64,000 bases of DNA from NCBI RefSeq assembly GCF_001544295.1, contig NZ_BCQF01000012.1, positions 1 through 64,000 on the forward strand, read 5' to 3'. A model generated the notes under the pieces. That model was given only the letters and a program-made list of their open reading frames with translations, was not told where the DNA came from and did no database searches. Positions 1-9,368 of the stretch are shown here, piece after piece; positions within the stretch are counted from its first letter, which is position 1; each line of letters begins with the position of its first letter. The position numbers were made by a program, and so were the translations under genes. The DNA is from Enterococcus pseudoavium NBRC 100491. Lineage in GTDB: Bacteria > Bacillota > Bacilli > Lactobacillales > Enterococcaceae.

Positions 1-352
1 AGTTTTTTTACTTAAATAAATCGATTCTTAGAATAAGAAGTCAGTACATTCTGAGCCACTAAATAGAACTTGTGTTATCCACCAATTTGATATATCACTT
101 GTCTTTAAATAAGTCCTCTCTCCTTAGTTATAAATGATTAAGTTTGTTTTTTTTAAAATTTGTTCCATTCATCATTCCCACTAATTTCATTCATTATTCT
201 TCATAATTTAACAGAAAATAAAAATAGCCGGTTGCCCCGTTTGTAAGCTCTAAAATACTAGCCTGCATCCATTTTTTTGGAACGCTAGATGAATTTTAAA
301 TATAAACAAGCAAAATCGAAGTCATTACTTCAGTTACCTCCAAACAAAAAAG
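1..352. other. AT-rich gene-free stretch at window start
   Basis: No open frame with a ribosome binding site and no recognisable RNA or repeat is visible here. It lies downstream of the last Mga-type gene and its terminator, so it is probably the 3' boundary of the pilus island. Confidence 0.5.
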
Positions 353-382
353 CAGCGAGGAAATCGAATGATTTTCTCGCTG
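353..382 (-). terminator. Terminator of Mga-type regulator 3
   Basis: A 13-bp perfect inverted repeat (CAGCGAGGAAATC, loop GAAT, and its complement) is followed on the minus strand by a short T-rich tract. It lies 67 bp beyond the regulator's stop codon. Confidence 0.7.
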
Positions 383-448
383 TCCTTTTTATTTAGGGAA
401 TTTATGGTTGTCTACACCACACCCTCTATGAGATAGCACTGGTCCTAT

Positions 449-1942
449 TCAACCAGCTAATTTACTGATCAGCTGTTGCAACTGATAAACATCTTGATTC
501 GTCAAAAATGGATCGATCACAACCGTTGGGTACTCTTCCGGTACCTCTTCCACACTGCTGGAAGTGATCAAAGCATCATATTTTTCTAACTCAGAACGAT
601 TGATATTTTCATTACTCAGCTCTTTCTCGACATAGTGAACTTCAAAATTGCCATAGATTTGATTTTCGATTTGATTGCCTAAAAAAAATTCTTCTGTCGG
701 CGACAACTCAGACAGCAGTAGCAGCTTCAGCGGCCGATCACAGCTAGCTAATAGCGTCAAACTTTGAGGAACCATCGTGATCAAGATATAGACATAATTC
801 CACACAAAATCCTCCTCTTGATAGATCTGATAGCGCCGGACAAAGCAATCAACAATCTTTTTCACCTTCTTGACGGCTTGATCATGAGTCTCAGACAATT
901 TCTCTAAAAAGATCTTCCTCTGTCGAAAGAGGATATCAATCAGTTGACCATCCGGTTGATAGATTTGATGGTCATTCATCAAAACGATCGCCAGCTCCTG
1001 TTTCTTATCATTTCCTAGCGAAAAGTTTAATAGACTATCAAACTCCTCCACTAACTCCAAATGACGATAGTAGTATTCGGTGTACTCGTCTGCCTGCTTA
1101 AGCGCGCGATGGAGTTGGCTCTTGTTTGCCACTACCACATCTGCATAGGACAACCAGAGACAATCTTTGATTTTATCTGAAGACAGTTTCACACGAAATA
1201 CTTCCAACGCCATCCGTTTAAAGGCATCTAGAATTTGTCTTTCCGGCAGCATTAAATCACTACTGAGCTCCGCTTTTGGATAATAATGACCATTTTTGAT
1301 GCGCCACAAACTGATGTACATATTGTAGCCTAAACGCTTGCGGGAAATAAAATTCTCTTCCAATTTGTTTACTTGAATAAATCGATTCACTAATTCTGTG
1401 ATTGCCTTGATTTGAAATTCTTTTAAATCTCGATATAGCGAGTCTAGCCGATCCGATTTTTCGATGAAATAACGATAATACATATGTCGAATCACACTTT
1501 CATTGCCTTCTAAGCGAAGCGGTCGATACTGCAAACTAATTCCTGTTTTTTGCAATACGCTCTCGATCTTTTTAAGATTCCGTTGCGTTTTCGAGGGACT
1601 CAAAAACAATTTCTTCGACAAATCGATAATATTTTCGCACTCTTCATAAAGTAACTCCTCAATGATCTGAAATTCCGGTGACTGCTGGATCGTATCAGCA
1701 TAAAGCCGATTGATACTGATATGTGATTTGATCTGCAGCTGATACAGTCCCTTATATTTCAAAATCCGAAAGGCATCTTGCTGGCTGTTAATCAATTTAA
1801 CATCTTTTAATAAAACAGAAAGCGAGCACTCCAGTTCTTCCAACAACTGATCACTGGACAATCCCATCCGACACGCATAAAGCAGCTCGACTAAACGCAG
1901 ATGCCGCAGATTGCTCACCCCTAAAATCTCTCTAAAATTCAT
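449..1942 (-). CDS. Mga/AtxA-family transcriptional regulator 3 (EbpR-like)
   Basis: A 497-residue DNA-binding regulator of the Mga/AtxA class (EbpR in Enterococcus faecalis is the known pilus activator of this class). The start is placed at the Met beginning MNFREILG, behind GAGGGTGG, because a longer upstream start lacks a ribosome site and this one matches the 497-residue paralogue at 18689-20182. The N-terminal 60 residues form a winged-helix domain, a second HTH follows around residues 85-130 (EFQIIEELLYEECE...LSPSKTQRNLKK), the middle is PRD-like, and the last ~90 residues (LLLLSELSPTEEFF onward) resemble a PTS EIIB domain. It has its own copy of the triple AATAAC array and TACTAT -10 box upstream, so it is probably auto- or cross-regulated with the pilus genes. 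The exact target genes are inference. Confidence 0.85.
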   Translation of the reverse strand: MNFREILGVSNLRHLRLVELLYACRMGLSSDQLLEELECSLSVLLKDVKLINSQQDAFRILKYKGLYQLQIKSHISINRLYADTIQQSPEFQIIEELLYEECENIIDLSKKLFLSPSKTQRNLKKIESVLQKTGISLQYRPLRLEGNESVIRHMYYRYFIEKSDRLDSLYRDLKEFQIKAITELVNRFIQVNKLEENFISRKRLGYNMYISLWRIKNGHYYPKAELSSDLMLPERQILDAFKRMALEVFRVKLSSDKIKDCLWLSYADVVVANKSQLHRALKQADEYTEYYYRHLELVEEFDSLLNFSLGNDKKQELAIVLMNDHQIYQPDGQLIDILFRQRKIFLEKLSETHDQAVKKVKKIVDCFVRRYQIYQEEDFVWNYVYILITMVPQSLTLLASCDRPLKLLLLSELSPTEEFFLGNQIENQIYGNFEVHYVEKELSNENINRSELEKYDALITSSSVEEVPEEYPTVVIDPFLTNQDVYQLQQLISKLAG

Positions 1943-2146
1943 ACTTCCACCCTCTTCACTAACTCCAAACGTTTGTACCAACAATGACTATAAATCACCA
2001 ACAGTTAATTGTAGATGAAACAAAACCCCTTTTGTTTTATCTCAACCTTTTTTTGTTAGTCGCCTCCTTTCCACCATAGAAAAAATCAAACACTCGAATC
2101 GCCTTGCACTGATTGTTACTTCGATTTATCCCCTTACTATATAATC

Positions 2147-2273
2147 ATAGTAACTGATATGAGCTTTCTCTGCGTTCTACTATCAAAAGGCTAATATTGT
2201 TATCCAACCAGCTCTTTCCCCTGTTGTAAAAAAAGAGTTTAAAACCCCTTCGTTATTTAATTCACTTTTTAAA
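2147..2273 (-). promoter_or_regulatory. Shared triple-repeat promoter array, copy upstream of Mga-type regulator 3
   Basis: Plus-strand GTTATC (2199), GTTGTA (2223) and GTTATT (2252) read as AATAAC-type boxes on the coding strand, with start-to-start spacing 24 and 29. A -10-like TACTAT lies at 2147-2152, 52 bp from the nearest box. The distal box is extended (CGTTATTTAATTCACTTTTT), as in the other copies. No -35 box is evident. Confidence 0.65.
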
Positions 2274-2633
2274 TTTAAAATAAATTTTTTCGGAAACTAA
2301 TAGCTAAATTTTTTTTGTTTTGTTTGAATTAACAGATGAAATAAATGAATATAAAAACTATTTCCGAATAAAAATCACAATAAATATTTTTTTATTTGCT
2401 AAAAAAACGATTTTTTTATCACAAAAAAAAGAAATATATCCATTCCTAATGAAGTATCACTTTGCAAACATTGACAATTTACCCTCCATGCAAATAACGG
2501 AATTATAGGCGCAAATACTTCGTTGTAGAGGTTGCCTCAACTACCTCGCCATGACATCTCCTCATTCTTTTTTTGCCAATTCGTATCATTTTTTCAAATT
2601 ATATCCACCATAATCCGAATAAAACAACGCAAA
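2274..2633. other. AT-rich intergenic stretch
   Basis: Very A/T-rich sequence between the promoter array of regulator 3 and the terminator of regulator 2. A 62-codon plus-strand frame (2320-2508) has low-complexity composition and no ribosome site, so I see no gene. Confidence 0.5.
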
Positions 2634-2667
2634 AAAAGGCATCGACTCCTACTAGAATCTATGCCTT
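2634..2667 (-). terminator. Terminator of Mga-type regulator 2
   Basis: Inverted repeat AAAGGCATcGA / TCtATGCCTTT with a 12-nt loop, followed on the minus strand by T-rich sequence. It is 42 bp past the stop codon. Confidence 0.65.
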
Positions 2668-2708
2668 TGGCTATATTATTTTTTTGATCGGTCAAGCGAG
2701 CGTCACAA

Positions 2709-4238
2709 TCATTCAAGTTCCGGAATCGCACTTTTTTTAGACTCCAGCTCCGTGACCATTTCTTGAATCCAACGTTTGCTTTGCATCGTTAAAAATGGAT
2801 CAATCACAACAACAGGATAGTCTTTAGGCAGACCGGTAGAGGATCCAGTCGTAATCAAACCATCGTAGTTTTGCAATTCCCTGGTCAGATTAGGCGTTCC
2901 ACCAGTTAATCTTTCAAAGTGAAAAATCAAGAAATTACCATAGATTTCATTAGAAATTTGTTTGGCCAGAAAACCTTCCTCGGTCGGGGTTAAATCGGAT
3001 AAGAGCAAGATTTTCAACAGCCGATCTTGACTGGCTAACCATTCTAAGCTGTTGACTTCAGTGGTAATTAATAAATAAATATAATTTCGAATGAAATCTG
3101 CTTCCTGATACATTTGATATTTTGTTACAAAATTTTCAACTAATGATTGGATTTTTTCGACGCCTCGGCAATATACCTTAGAGACTTCCTGTAAAAAGGT
3201 GGTTCGATTGCGCCATAGCATCCCGATATACTTCCCTTTTGGATTACAGAAATAAAAATCATTCGATAAAACCGTCGCCAAGTCAATCCGATTTTGTTTT
3301 GTCAAACGATCCCCCAACAGCTGATTGAATTCTTCGACTAATCCATAGTGTTTCATAAATAGCTCTTGATACTTAAGATTATCTTTCATCGCCAGTTCGC
3401 GGTGCGGGATACTAAAAACAATCGCATCCGAAAAAGTCAGCCACAGCGCATCTCGCAGTATCTCTGACGTTAGTTCCAAACCGATAACTTCTCTAACTGC
3501 TTGCTTCAGCATCTTGTAAGGCAATCCCTGTGGTAAAGTAATTCCTTCCGTTCGCAGCTCTTCCTTAGGATAAACATGCCCGCGCTTTATCCGCCAAAAG
3601 CTGATATACATATTGTAAATCAAGCGTTTTTGGAAGATATACTTTTCATGGATCTGATTCTCATGCACAAAATCATGAACATACAGCTCAAGAATATGAT
3701 AGTGGCTCGAAGGCAATTTGGGCAGGGTACTTTCAAACATGCTTTGCCGTTCATTATAAAAACGGTAATAAAAATTACGAATTTCTCCTTCATTTCCTTC
3801 GATCCGTAACGGCCGATAGCAGAGTTCCATCCCTGCTTCCAAGAGTGTTTTCTCAATTTTCTTTAAATAGCGCTGCGTATTGGAGGAACTTAAAAATAGT
3901 CTTTTAGCTAGTGCTGTGATGTTCTCACACTCTTCGTAGAGTAGCTCTTCAATAATTTGAAATTCAGGACAAGTGTTTAGAAAATTAGCATACAAAGTCC
4001 CTAAACTAACTGATTTGTCAATTATGAGCCGGTAAAGTCCCATCACTTTAACAATTTGAAAGTTTGGGTATTCTGCATTGATCAATTCAATGTCATTCAA
4101 CAAGATTGGTAGCGAACAATTCAGTTCATCCAATAATTGAACACTCGACCAGCCTTCCTGTCGATAGTATAGTTTTTCCAACAATAACAAACGGCGCATA
4201 TTGCTAGTTCCTAAAACCGCTCGAAAATCCATAATCAT
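2709..4238 (-). CDS. Mga/AtxA-family transcriptional regulator 2
   Basis: A 509-residue Mga-type regulator with the same architecture as its two neighbours: N-terminal winged helix, a second HTH near residues 85-130 (EFQIIEELLYEECE conserved), PRD-like centre and a C-terminal EIIB-like domain (ILLLSDLTPTEEGF onward). It is the most divergent of the three and about 12 residues longer. AAAGGGG suits the third codon (ATG at 4232, MDFRAVLG) better than the first ATG, so the protein may be 507 residues. Unlike the other units of the island it lacks the triple-repeat array. Instead a sigma-A-type promoter (TTGGAA, 16 bp, TATAAT) lies about 45-75 bp upstream. It may therefore be the constitutively expressed regulator of the set, which is inference. 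Confidence 0.85.
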   Translation of the reverse strand: MIMDFRAVLGTSNMRRLLLLEKLYYRQEGWSSVQLLDELNCSLPILLNDIELINAEYPNFQIVKVMGLYRLIIDKSVSLGTLYANFLNTCPEFQIIEELLYEECENITALAKRLFLSSSNTQRYLKKIEKTLLEAGMELCYRPLRIEGNEGEIRNFYYRFYNERQSMFESTLPKLPSSHYHILELYVHDFVHENQIHEKYIFQKRLIYNMYISFWRIKRGHVYPKEELRTEGITLPQGLPYKMLKQAVREVIGLELTSEILRDALWLTFSDAIVFSIPHRELAMKDNLKYQELFMKHYGLVEEFNQLLGDRLTKQNRIDLATVLSNDFYFCNPKGKYIGMLWRNRTTFLQEVSKVYCRGVEKIQSLVENFVTKYQMYQEADFIRNYIYLLITTEVNSLEWLASQDRLLKILLLSDLTPTEEGFLAKQISNEIYGNFLIFHFERLTGGTPNLTRELQNYDGLITTGSSTGLPKDYPVVVIDPFLTMQSKRWIQEMVTELESKKSAIPELE

Positions 4239-4281
4239 TTCCCCTTTAAGATGATCTTATGGCTAATTTCTCTTTTCAATC

Positions 4282-4309
4282 ATTATAAAACAACTGATAG
4301 TCCTTCCAA
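4282..4309 (-). promoter_or_regulatory. Sigma-A-like promoter of Mga-type regulator 2
   Basis: On the minus strand TTGGAA and TATAAT (4287-4282) are separated by 16 bp, about 45 bp before the start codon. The triple AATAAC array seen at the other units is not recognisable here. Confidence 0.55.
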
Positions 4310-4779
4310 AAATAGAACCCCTCAACCCTTGAACTGTTGTCAGTAAAGCATTCCTAACCACCATTTAAGCAACGTTCTTTCTCTTGTTAACTAAAAATCA
4401 ATCCTTTAATACTTAGTTTGATTGATGAATTGATTTTTCCAATAATTATTAGCATCTTTTTTACATTGATAACCCTATTTTCAAAGTATGTGGTTGGACT
4501 AACACAACTTACTAATCACTCAGTATCTATGCACCAAATAACCTAAGTCCCTTAATGGATTCAGGTTATGGACAATCTTTTTCAGACTACTTTGAATAGA
4601 CTGCTTGAGCCAGAGTCATCCAAAACAAAATCTCAGCTAACACCTCATCGGAAGAAAATCCTACCAAATACTTTCGCAGAACCTCATATCCACACAAGTG
4701 TTATTGAAACTATCATTATTATACCATTTATGCGATATCAATTTAAACTGACCAGAATAATTGCCAGCAAAAATTCAAA
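4310..4779. other. Gene-free stretch between regulator 2 and tip adhesin C
   Basis: AT-rich sequence with no supported gene. The plus-strand frame 4568-4816 runs into the terminator hairpin and has no ribosome site. Confidence 0.5.
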
Positions 4780-4814
4780 AAAAGTTGACTGCCAACTTTC
4801 GACAGTCAACTTTT
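4780..4814 (-). terminator. Terminator of tip adhesin C
   Basis: 12-bp perfect stem AAAAGTTGACTG / CAGTCAACTTTT with an 11-nt loop, followed on the minus strand by a run of seven T. It lies about 55 bp past the adhesin stop codon. Confidence 0.85.
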
Positions 4815-4868
4815 AAAATGCTTTACTTTCTGTGAATAGCAATCACGCTTTACGGATTCCCATCATTT

Positions 4869-7800
4869 TTATAACTCTTTTCTTCGAGAATAGAACCAAT
4901 ACAGACCTGTTAATAGCCCACCAACTGTTATAAATCCTGATGCTAGCTTAAAGAAAAATTTGGAAGTTATTCCTCCTGTAAAAGGTAGTACTCCTTGTCT
5001 ATTCTTCTTTTTATTCATTACAGTCAAGTGGATCGAATTAAGCTTAGAATCATTATTACTATCATCAAGAGTGTACTTCCCTTTGACATTTGAATCTTCA
5101 GAAAATGTTACCTTACCATCTTCACTGACTGTAAACTTAAAAGGTGTTTTCAACCCATCGTAGTCAGTCGGGGTAACTGTTTCGGTCAATTCATACTCTC
5201 CAGGGAACAAGAAATCAAAAATGAAGGTTGCTCCATCGCTACTTGTACTACCAATTGTTACATCATATTCGTTAGGTCCAGTTAATCTGAATTTTGCCCC
5301 CTTCAGTGGATGATTATCTTGATCCACTTTGTTAACCATTAGACTGAATGGTTTTAGGAAATTTATCGCTTCACCTGTCGGTTTATTATCAAAGGTAAAC
5401 GACAAACTTCCATTTTCCTCAACTACTTTTAGTGAAATATCTCGGAGCTTGCTATATCCGTTAGGGACGTGACTCTCTTCAATGATAAATTCACCGATAG
5501 GTACATTAGCAAGTGACACCTTCCCAGAGCCATCAGGAGTAAGATTTTCAGCAAGCAGCTTCCCGTCGGACTTACGCTTCACTGTGAATTTTGGTAAGTC
5601 GTCACCTGTGAATGGCGTTGTAGCCCCGTCACTATTTCCTCTAACTTTTGTGAAACTAGTATTTCCCTTTAGCAGGGTATTTATCACTACAACATCATTG
5701 GTTCCCAAATGACTCTTGGTAAATTCATCGACATTATACTCTGGTGGCGCATACCCTGGAACTTTTGTTTGTTCCACCACGCGATAAATCTTGTCATCGC
5801 CGCCGTCGACTCCTTGGAATTTTCCTTTCCATTTCTTATCCTTTGTCAGACTTAATGTTTCAAGGTCTCTCCACTCTGTCCCTTCTTTTATTTGCAGGGT
5901 TACCTTAACTGTCTGACGCAGCCCCCAATAATCATCTTCAGTCTTATAGTAATCCGCCCAGTACTTCTCAACAGGGATTACGAAGTCTTTTTTACGTTCA
6001 TTGATAATTTTGATATTTGAACTTTGTCCATCAATGGTTACCTGCACTCCTGAGCCATCTGATAATTCCGTAGCCATGAGATCCCAAGTTTTTCCTTCCA
6101 CATATCCTGTTGGAACAGATGTTTCTTCAAGAACATACTCTCCAACGGGAATACCAGAGATCGTCACCAATCCTGATGGTTCCGGTTCAAGGCCCGTTAC
6201 TAGCACTTTACCGTCCCGCTTACGCTTAACGGTGAATTGTGGTTTGGTATCTGTAAATGGTGTCTTTCCATCTTCTTTGTACTTATGGAAATTGATTGAA
6301 CCTTTTAAAAGTTTGTTCGTTAGCTTAACAGTAGCCCCTTCTAAACTAGCTTGGGTAAACTCCCCTTGATTATAACTATACGTAGCTGGGGCATACCCCG
6401 GTACCCGAACGATTTCCCTAATTCGATAGATAGCGGAGCCACCTTCGACAGGGGCAAAACTTGTCTTCCAGCCATTTACTACGCCCAACTCTTTTTCTTC
6501 AACTTTTTCAAATGTATTTCCTTTTTTTCGTTCCAAGACCACAGTAATACTTGTCTTCCGGTGTCCCCACTCATTCTTGGAGTCTTCCCATTCTTTTTCA
6601 ACAGGGATCACAAAATCTTCTTTCTTCAGTCGGACAGAAGGAACCCCAAAGTCTAAAACATCTGCCGAGCGGTTTGGTATTGGAGTCAGAGTTGTTCTAC
6701 CATTTGCCGGATACCATTTGCCAGGAGAAAAGTTTGGATCATTCGTCTTCAAACGTACCGTATAATTTACTTCGATCTCCTGCTTCGCGTAAAGGTTAAT
6801 ATCTGTTATTCTAACTTTTCTCGGATTAGAAGTATCCACTTTGGCCATCTTATCTACTCGGATTTCCTTTTCGCCTTTACCATTAACTAAAGACACGTCT
6901 TTTACCGTTGGCGTACCGACTAATTCTACCATGTCGCCAAGCGGGTCTTCGATTACGCCATCTTCAACGGTTGAAAGAACCGAATCGTACCATTCATTAA
7001 ATGACTTATCAAAATCAGACTGTTTCTCTGCATGATAAAAGTAGTAATCACTAGCTTCGTTTCCTACGGCACCCGCTTTTTTAGTAGCCATCCGATACAA
7101 GCCTTCAAGTAATTCATCTTTTGTATGCTTTTCATAGTCACCTGGATATATTCCAATGGCGATTGTTTGAATCTCTATTCCCCCATCCCTCAAATCCGCT
7201 GCTTGAGAATTAGCCATATCTAAATGGGATTGGACTTTTACTGTTCCTCCAGCCTCATTCGGTATGTTCATAGGTAGCTCAGTATAAGTCAGTTTACCTC
7301 CTGGCCACGTTACTGACCTAAGATAGGTAGTATTATGTGTGGCAGTTAAGGTATGTCCTGCCTCATTTTGGTCATATTCAGTAATTCTTATTCCATCATA
7401 AAATATATCCTGATCGACCTTTCCTTTCAAAATCTTCCTACTTCGGTTCGGTGCACCATCGGTTAAAAGAAATACGACTTTTCGTCGACTTGGATCAGAT
7501 TGTAATTTTTTTTGCGCCTCGATTAAACCACCTTGCGTGTAGGTGTTATGCGATCCAGTAGGAGTATTTTTATAGGCAGTCACCAACGCCTCCCAATCTG
7601 CTGAGCTACTGGACAGATCATGGGTTGCTATTACTTGATCACCAAAAATTGTTCCCCCTATTCTGATATAGTTTGGACCTTCCGGTAAACCCGATGTTCC
7701 AGTTTCAAACTGGTTGATAATTTTTTTTAGCGATTCCACCGTAACATCTTTTCTCAGTTTGCCATCAATTTTATTTTCTGTTTTAGTAAACTCCATTGAA

Positions 7801-8801
7801 GCAGAATTATCTAAGACAAAAAAGATGTCAATCCCAGGTTTGGTAATAGAATCTCCCCGTACATTTAAGCGGATATTGAATTCATCTTCTTTATCCGTTT
7901 TGGTCGCATATTTCCGCAAGGCAATATCTTCCCTCACCTGACCTACTCCATAGTGAATATAAGAATTCTCATAGTTATCTGGTGAGACATTCCAGCTTTG
8001 AAGCCCATCCCAAACATTAGAAGCCACATTGTCCACACCACCTTGATGGTTGATGACATTCGTTTGGCCGGTTGGCTGCCATGACGCTGTTGGATACGTC
8101 CCTTCGCTAGCATTACTTGTGTACTGAGGTTCTTTATTTACATATTTTTGAGCTGTGGTTGCCCGCGTAGTTCCTTGTGTCGTAACTGATTGATTTTGAG
8201 TCTGAGCTAGCTGGCTTTGGGTTTTCGGACCCACAAATTCTTCGGAACTTATAGATACGGTTTTATCTTTTTTCTTTACCGTTTTTTTCGCTGTTTCTGA
8301 AGTCTGCTTACTACTTTCTTCTTTTTTTGGTTTTACCGTCAATTCAAAAGGTTTCTTGTTAGCCAAAATATCCTCTTGGATTTCGCTGTCTTCTACTTTC
8401 TTTTGATCAAGTTGTACATAAAGTCGGAGTTTATCCACTGATTTTGGTAATTTTAAGACAACTTGTCCTTCCATTGCCTGTGAAAAATTCTCCTCTACCA
8501 ACCATTCATCTTTTTGTTGCATATTATGTACAACTGGGTAGTCAATCGTTTTATCTTTCTCATCTGTTACTTTCAATTTGAGACGTTGGTCAAACTTCTC
8601 ATCTACGCTTTGCCGTTTAAAACTTATCCGCCAAAGTGTAGCATCCGCTTCGACTTCATAATCATAGTCTAATTTCAGATCGTTCTCGTTAATTAATTCT
8701 GTTTTTGTTGTCTCCGCATAGACGTGTCTTATTCCAATTAAGTTCTCAGCGATAAAAGAAAAAAATACCATTACGAGTACAGATAATATGAACTTTTTCA
8801 T
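4869..8801 (-). CDS. Pilus tip adhesin C: VWA and Cna_B domains, LPFTG anchor (EbpA-like)
   Basis: A 1310-residue secreted surface protein of the EbpA-type tip-adhesin class. Residues 1-29 are a signal peptide. A von Willebrand A domain carries the MIDAS motif DNSAS near residue 331 and LLTDGAPN further on. From about residue 727 four alternating Cna_B-type domains follow (two units beginning FVIPVEK, each paired with a KxxxDGxxPF unit). A final SpaA-like domain (about 1152) precedes the sortase signal LPFTGG near 1273, a hydrophobic stretch and a basic tail YSRRKEL. AGGAGG supports the start. It is paralogous along its whole length to the interrupted adhesin at 11697-15527 and is the only intact VWA adhesin in the island. 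It has its own terminator and the shared promoter array, so it is probably monocistronic. Ligand unknown. Confidence 0.9.
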   Translation of the reverse strand: MKKFILSVLVMVFFSFIAENLIGIRHVYAETTKTELINENDLKLDYDYEVEADATLWRISFKRQSVDEKFDQRLKLKVTDEKDKTIDYPVVHNMQQKDEWLVEENFSQAMEGQVVLKLPKSVDKLRLYVQLDQKKVEDSEIQEDILANKKPFELTVKPKKEESSKQTSETAKKTVKKKDKTVSISSEEFVGPKTQSQLAQTQNQSVTTQGTTRATTAQKYVNKEPQYTSNASEGTYPTASWQPTGQTNVINHQGGVDNVASNVWDGLQSWNVSPDNYENSYIHYGVGQVREDIALRKYATKTDKEDEFNIRLNVRGDSITKPGIDIFFVLDNSASMEFTKTENKIDGKLRKDVTVESLKKIINQFETGTSGLPEGPNYIRIGGTIFGDQVIATHDLSSSSADWEALVTAYKNTPTGSHNTYTQGGLIEAQKKLQSDPSRRKVVFLLTDGAPNRSRKILKGKVDQDIFYDGIRITEYDQNEAGHTLTATHNTTYLRSVTWPGGKLTYTELPMNIPNEAGGTVKVQSHLDMANSQAADLRDGGIEIQTIAIGIYPGDYEKHTKDELLEGLYRMATKKAGAVGNEASDYYFYHAEKQSDFDKSFNEWYDSVLSTVEDGVIEDPLGDMVELVGTPTVKDVSLVNGKGEKEIRVDKMAKVDTSNPRKVRITDINLYAKQEIEVNYTVRLKTNDPNFSPGKWYPANGRTTLTPIPNRSADVLDFGVPSVRLKKEDFVIPVEKEWEDSKNEWGHRKTSITVVLERKKGNTFEKVEEKELGVVNGWKTSFAPVEGGSAIYRIREIVRVPGYAPATYSYNQGEFTQASLEGATVKLTNKLLKGSINFHKYKEDGKTPFTDTKPQFTVKRKRDGKVLVTGLEPEPSGLVTISGIPVGEYVLEETSVPTGYVEGKTWDLMATELSDGSGVQVTIDGQSSNIKIINERKKDFVIPVEKYWADYYKTEDDYWGLRQTVKVTLQIKEGTEWRDLETLSLTKDKKWKGKFQGVDGGDDKIYRVVEQTKVPGYAPPEYNVDEFTKSHLGTNDVVVINTLLKGNTSFTKVRGNSDGATTPFTGDDLPKFTVKRKSDGKLLAENLTPDGSGKVSLANVPIGEFIIEESHVPNGYSKLRDISLKVVEENGSLSFTFDNKPTGEAINFLKPFSLMVNKVDQDNHPLKGAKFRLTGPNEYDVTIGSTSSDGATFIFDFLFPGEYELTETVTPTDYDGLKTPFKFTVSEDGKVTFSEDSNVKGKYTLDDSNNDSKLNSIHLTVMNKKKNRQGVLPFTGGITSKFFFKLASGFITVGGLLTGLYWFYSRRKEL

Positions 8802-8869
8802 CCTTTTTACCTCCTTCTTATCCTATTTTTCACCTTATTTTCTTTTTATAATTCCATAGCTCTATAACC

Positions 8870-8993
8870 ATATTAACTTAAATTATTTTTTTTGTTTTTT
8901 CGCTGAAAATTATTTAAACGTTATTAAACTAAGCTATTCTCCAGTTATTTTAATGTTATAATCAGAACTACCGTTATTCAACTCATTTATTTT
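8870..8993 (-). promoter_or_regulatory. Shared triple-repeat promoter array, copy upstream of tip adhesin C
   Basis: Plus-strand GTTATT at 8920, 8944 and 8973 (AATAAC on the coding strand), spacing 24 and 29, with -10-like TAATAT at 8870-8875, 50 bp from the nearest box. The distal box is extended: AATGAGTTGAATAACG on the coding strand. No -35 box. Confidence 0.7.
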
Positions 8994-9255
8994 ATGGAAA
9001 TTAACAATAAGTGCAATTATTTTTTTTAATTTATTTTATTTGGATTGAATAGTTGATAACTCATCAAATTATAAAGCGAATTCAAGGACGTGTGAGGACT
9101 CCTTTTTTATATCTGTAACTAATTACTCGGATTTCCAAATACTTTAGTCTTTCTTTTCAACAGCTTCCTAGGAATTGGTGGAAATCAAACCTCAAGCGAA
9201 TCCTTTTCGCATTGACACCGGGTCGTTAAGTAGTTGGCTATGAACACACGTAAAA
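8994..9255. other. Gene-free spacer between adhesin C promoter and upstream terminator
   Basis: AT-rich sequence with no frame or RNA that I can support. Confidence 0.4.
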
Positions 9256-9292
9256 AAAGGGTTGCGACAAATTCCTTGTCACAACCCTTTTT
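9256..9292 (-). terminator. Terminator of the second pilin operon
   Basis: Hairpin AAAGGGTTGCGACAA / TTGTCACAACCCTTTT with one mismatch and loop ATTCC, followed by T residues on the minus strand. The GTTGTGACAA core recurs in other terminators of the window. Confidence 0.8.
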
Positions 9293-9368
9293 CCTAAGTA
9301 TTCCATAAATAGTTTCTTCTTATTTATTGAAGCTGAACTTTTTCCGAGCAACCTCATTTTGTTGCAAA

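Noticed and set aside
2320-2508. 62-codon plus-strand frame rich in Ile, Phe and Lys
   Set aside because: It lies in very AT-rich intergenic DNA, has no ribosome site, and its composition is that of translated A/T runs.
3576-3856. Overlapping frames inside regulator 2 on both strands
   Set aside because: Shadows of a clearly coding minus-strand gene. No ribosome sites or family resemblance.
4330-4400. Possible weak copy of the AATAAC array upstream of regulator 2 (GTTGTC at 4336, GTTAAC at 4386)
   Set aside because: Spacing is 50 rather than 54, the middle box is absent and the extended distal box does not match, so I do not count it.
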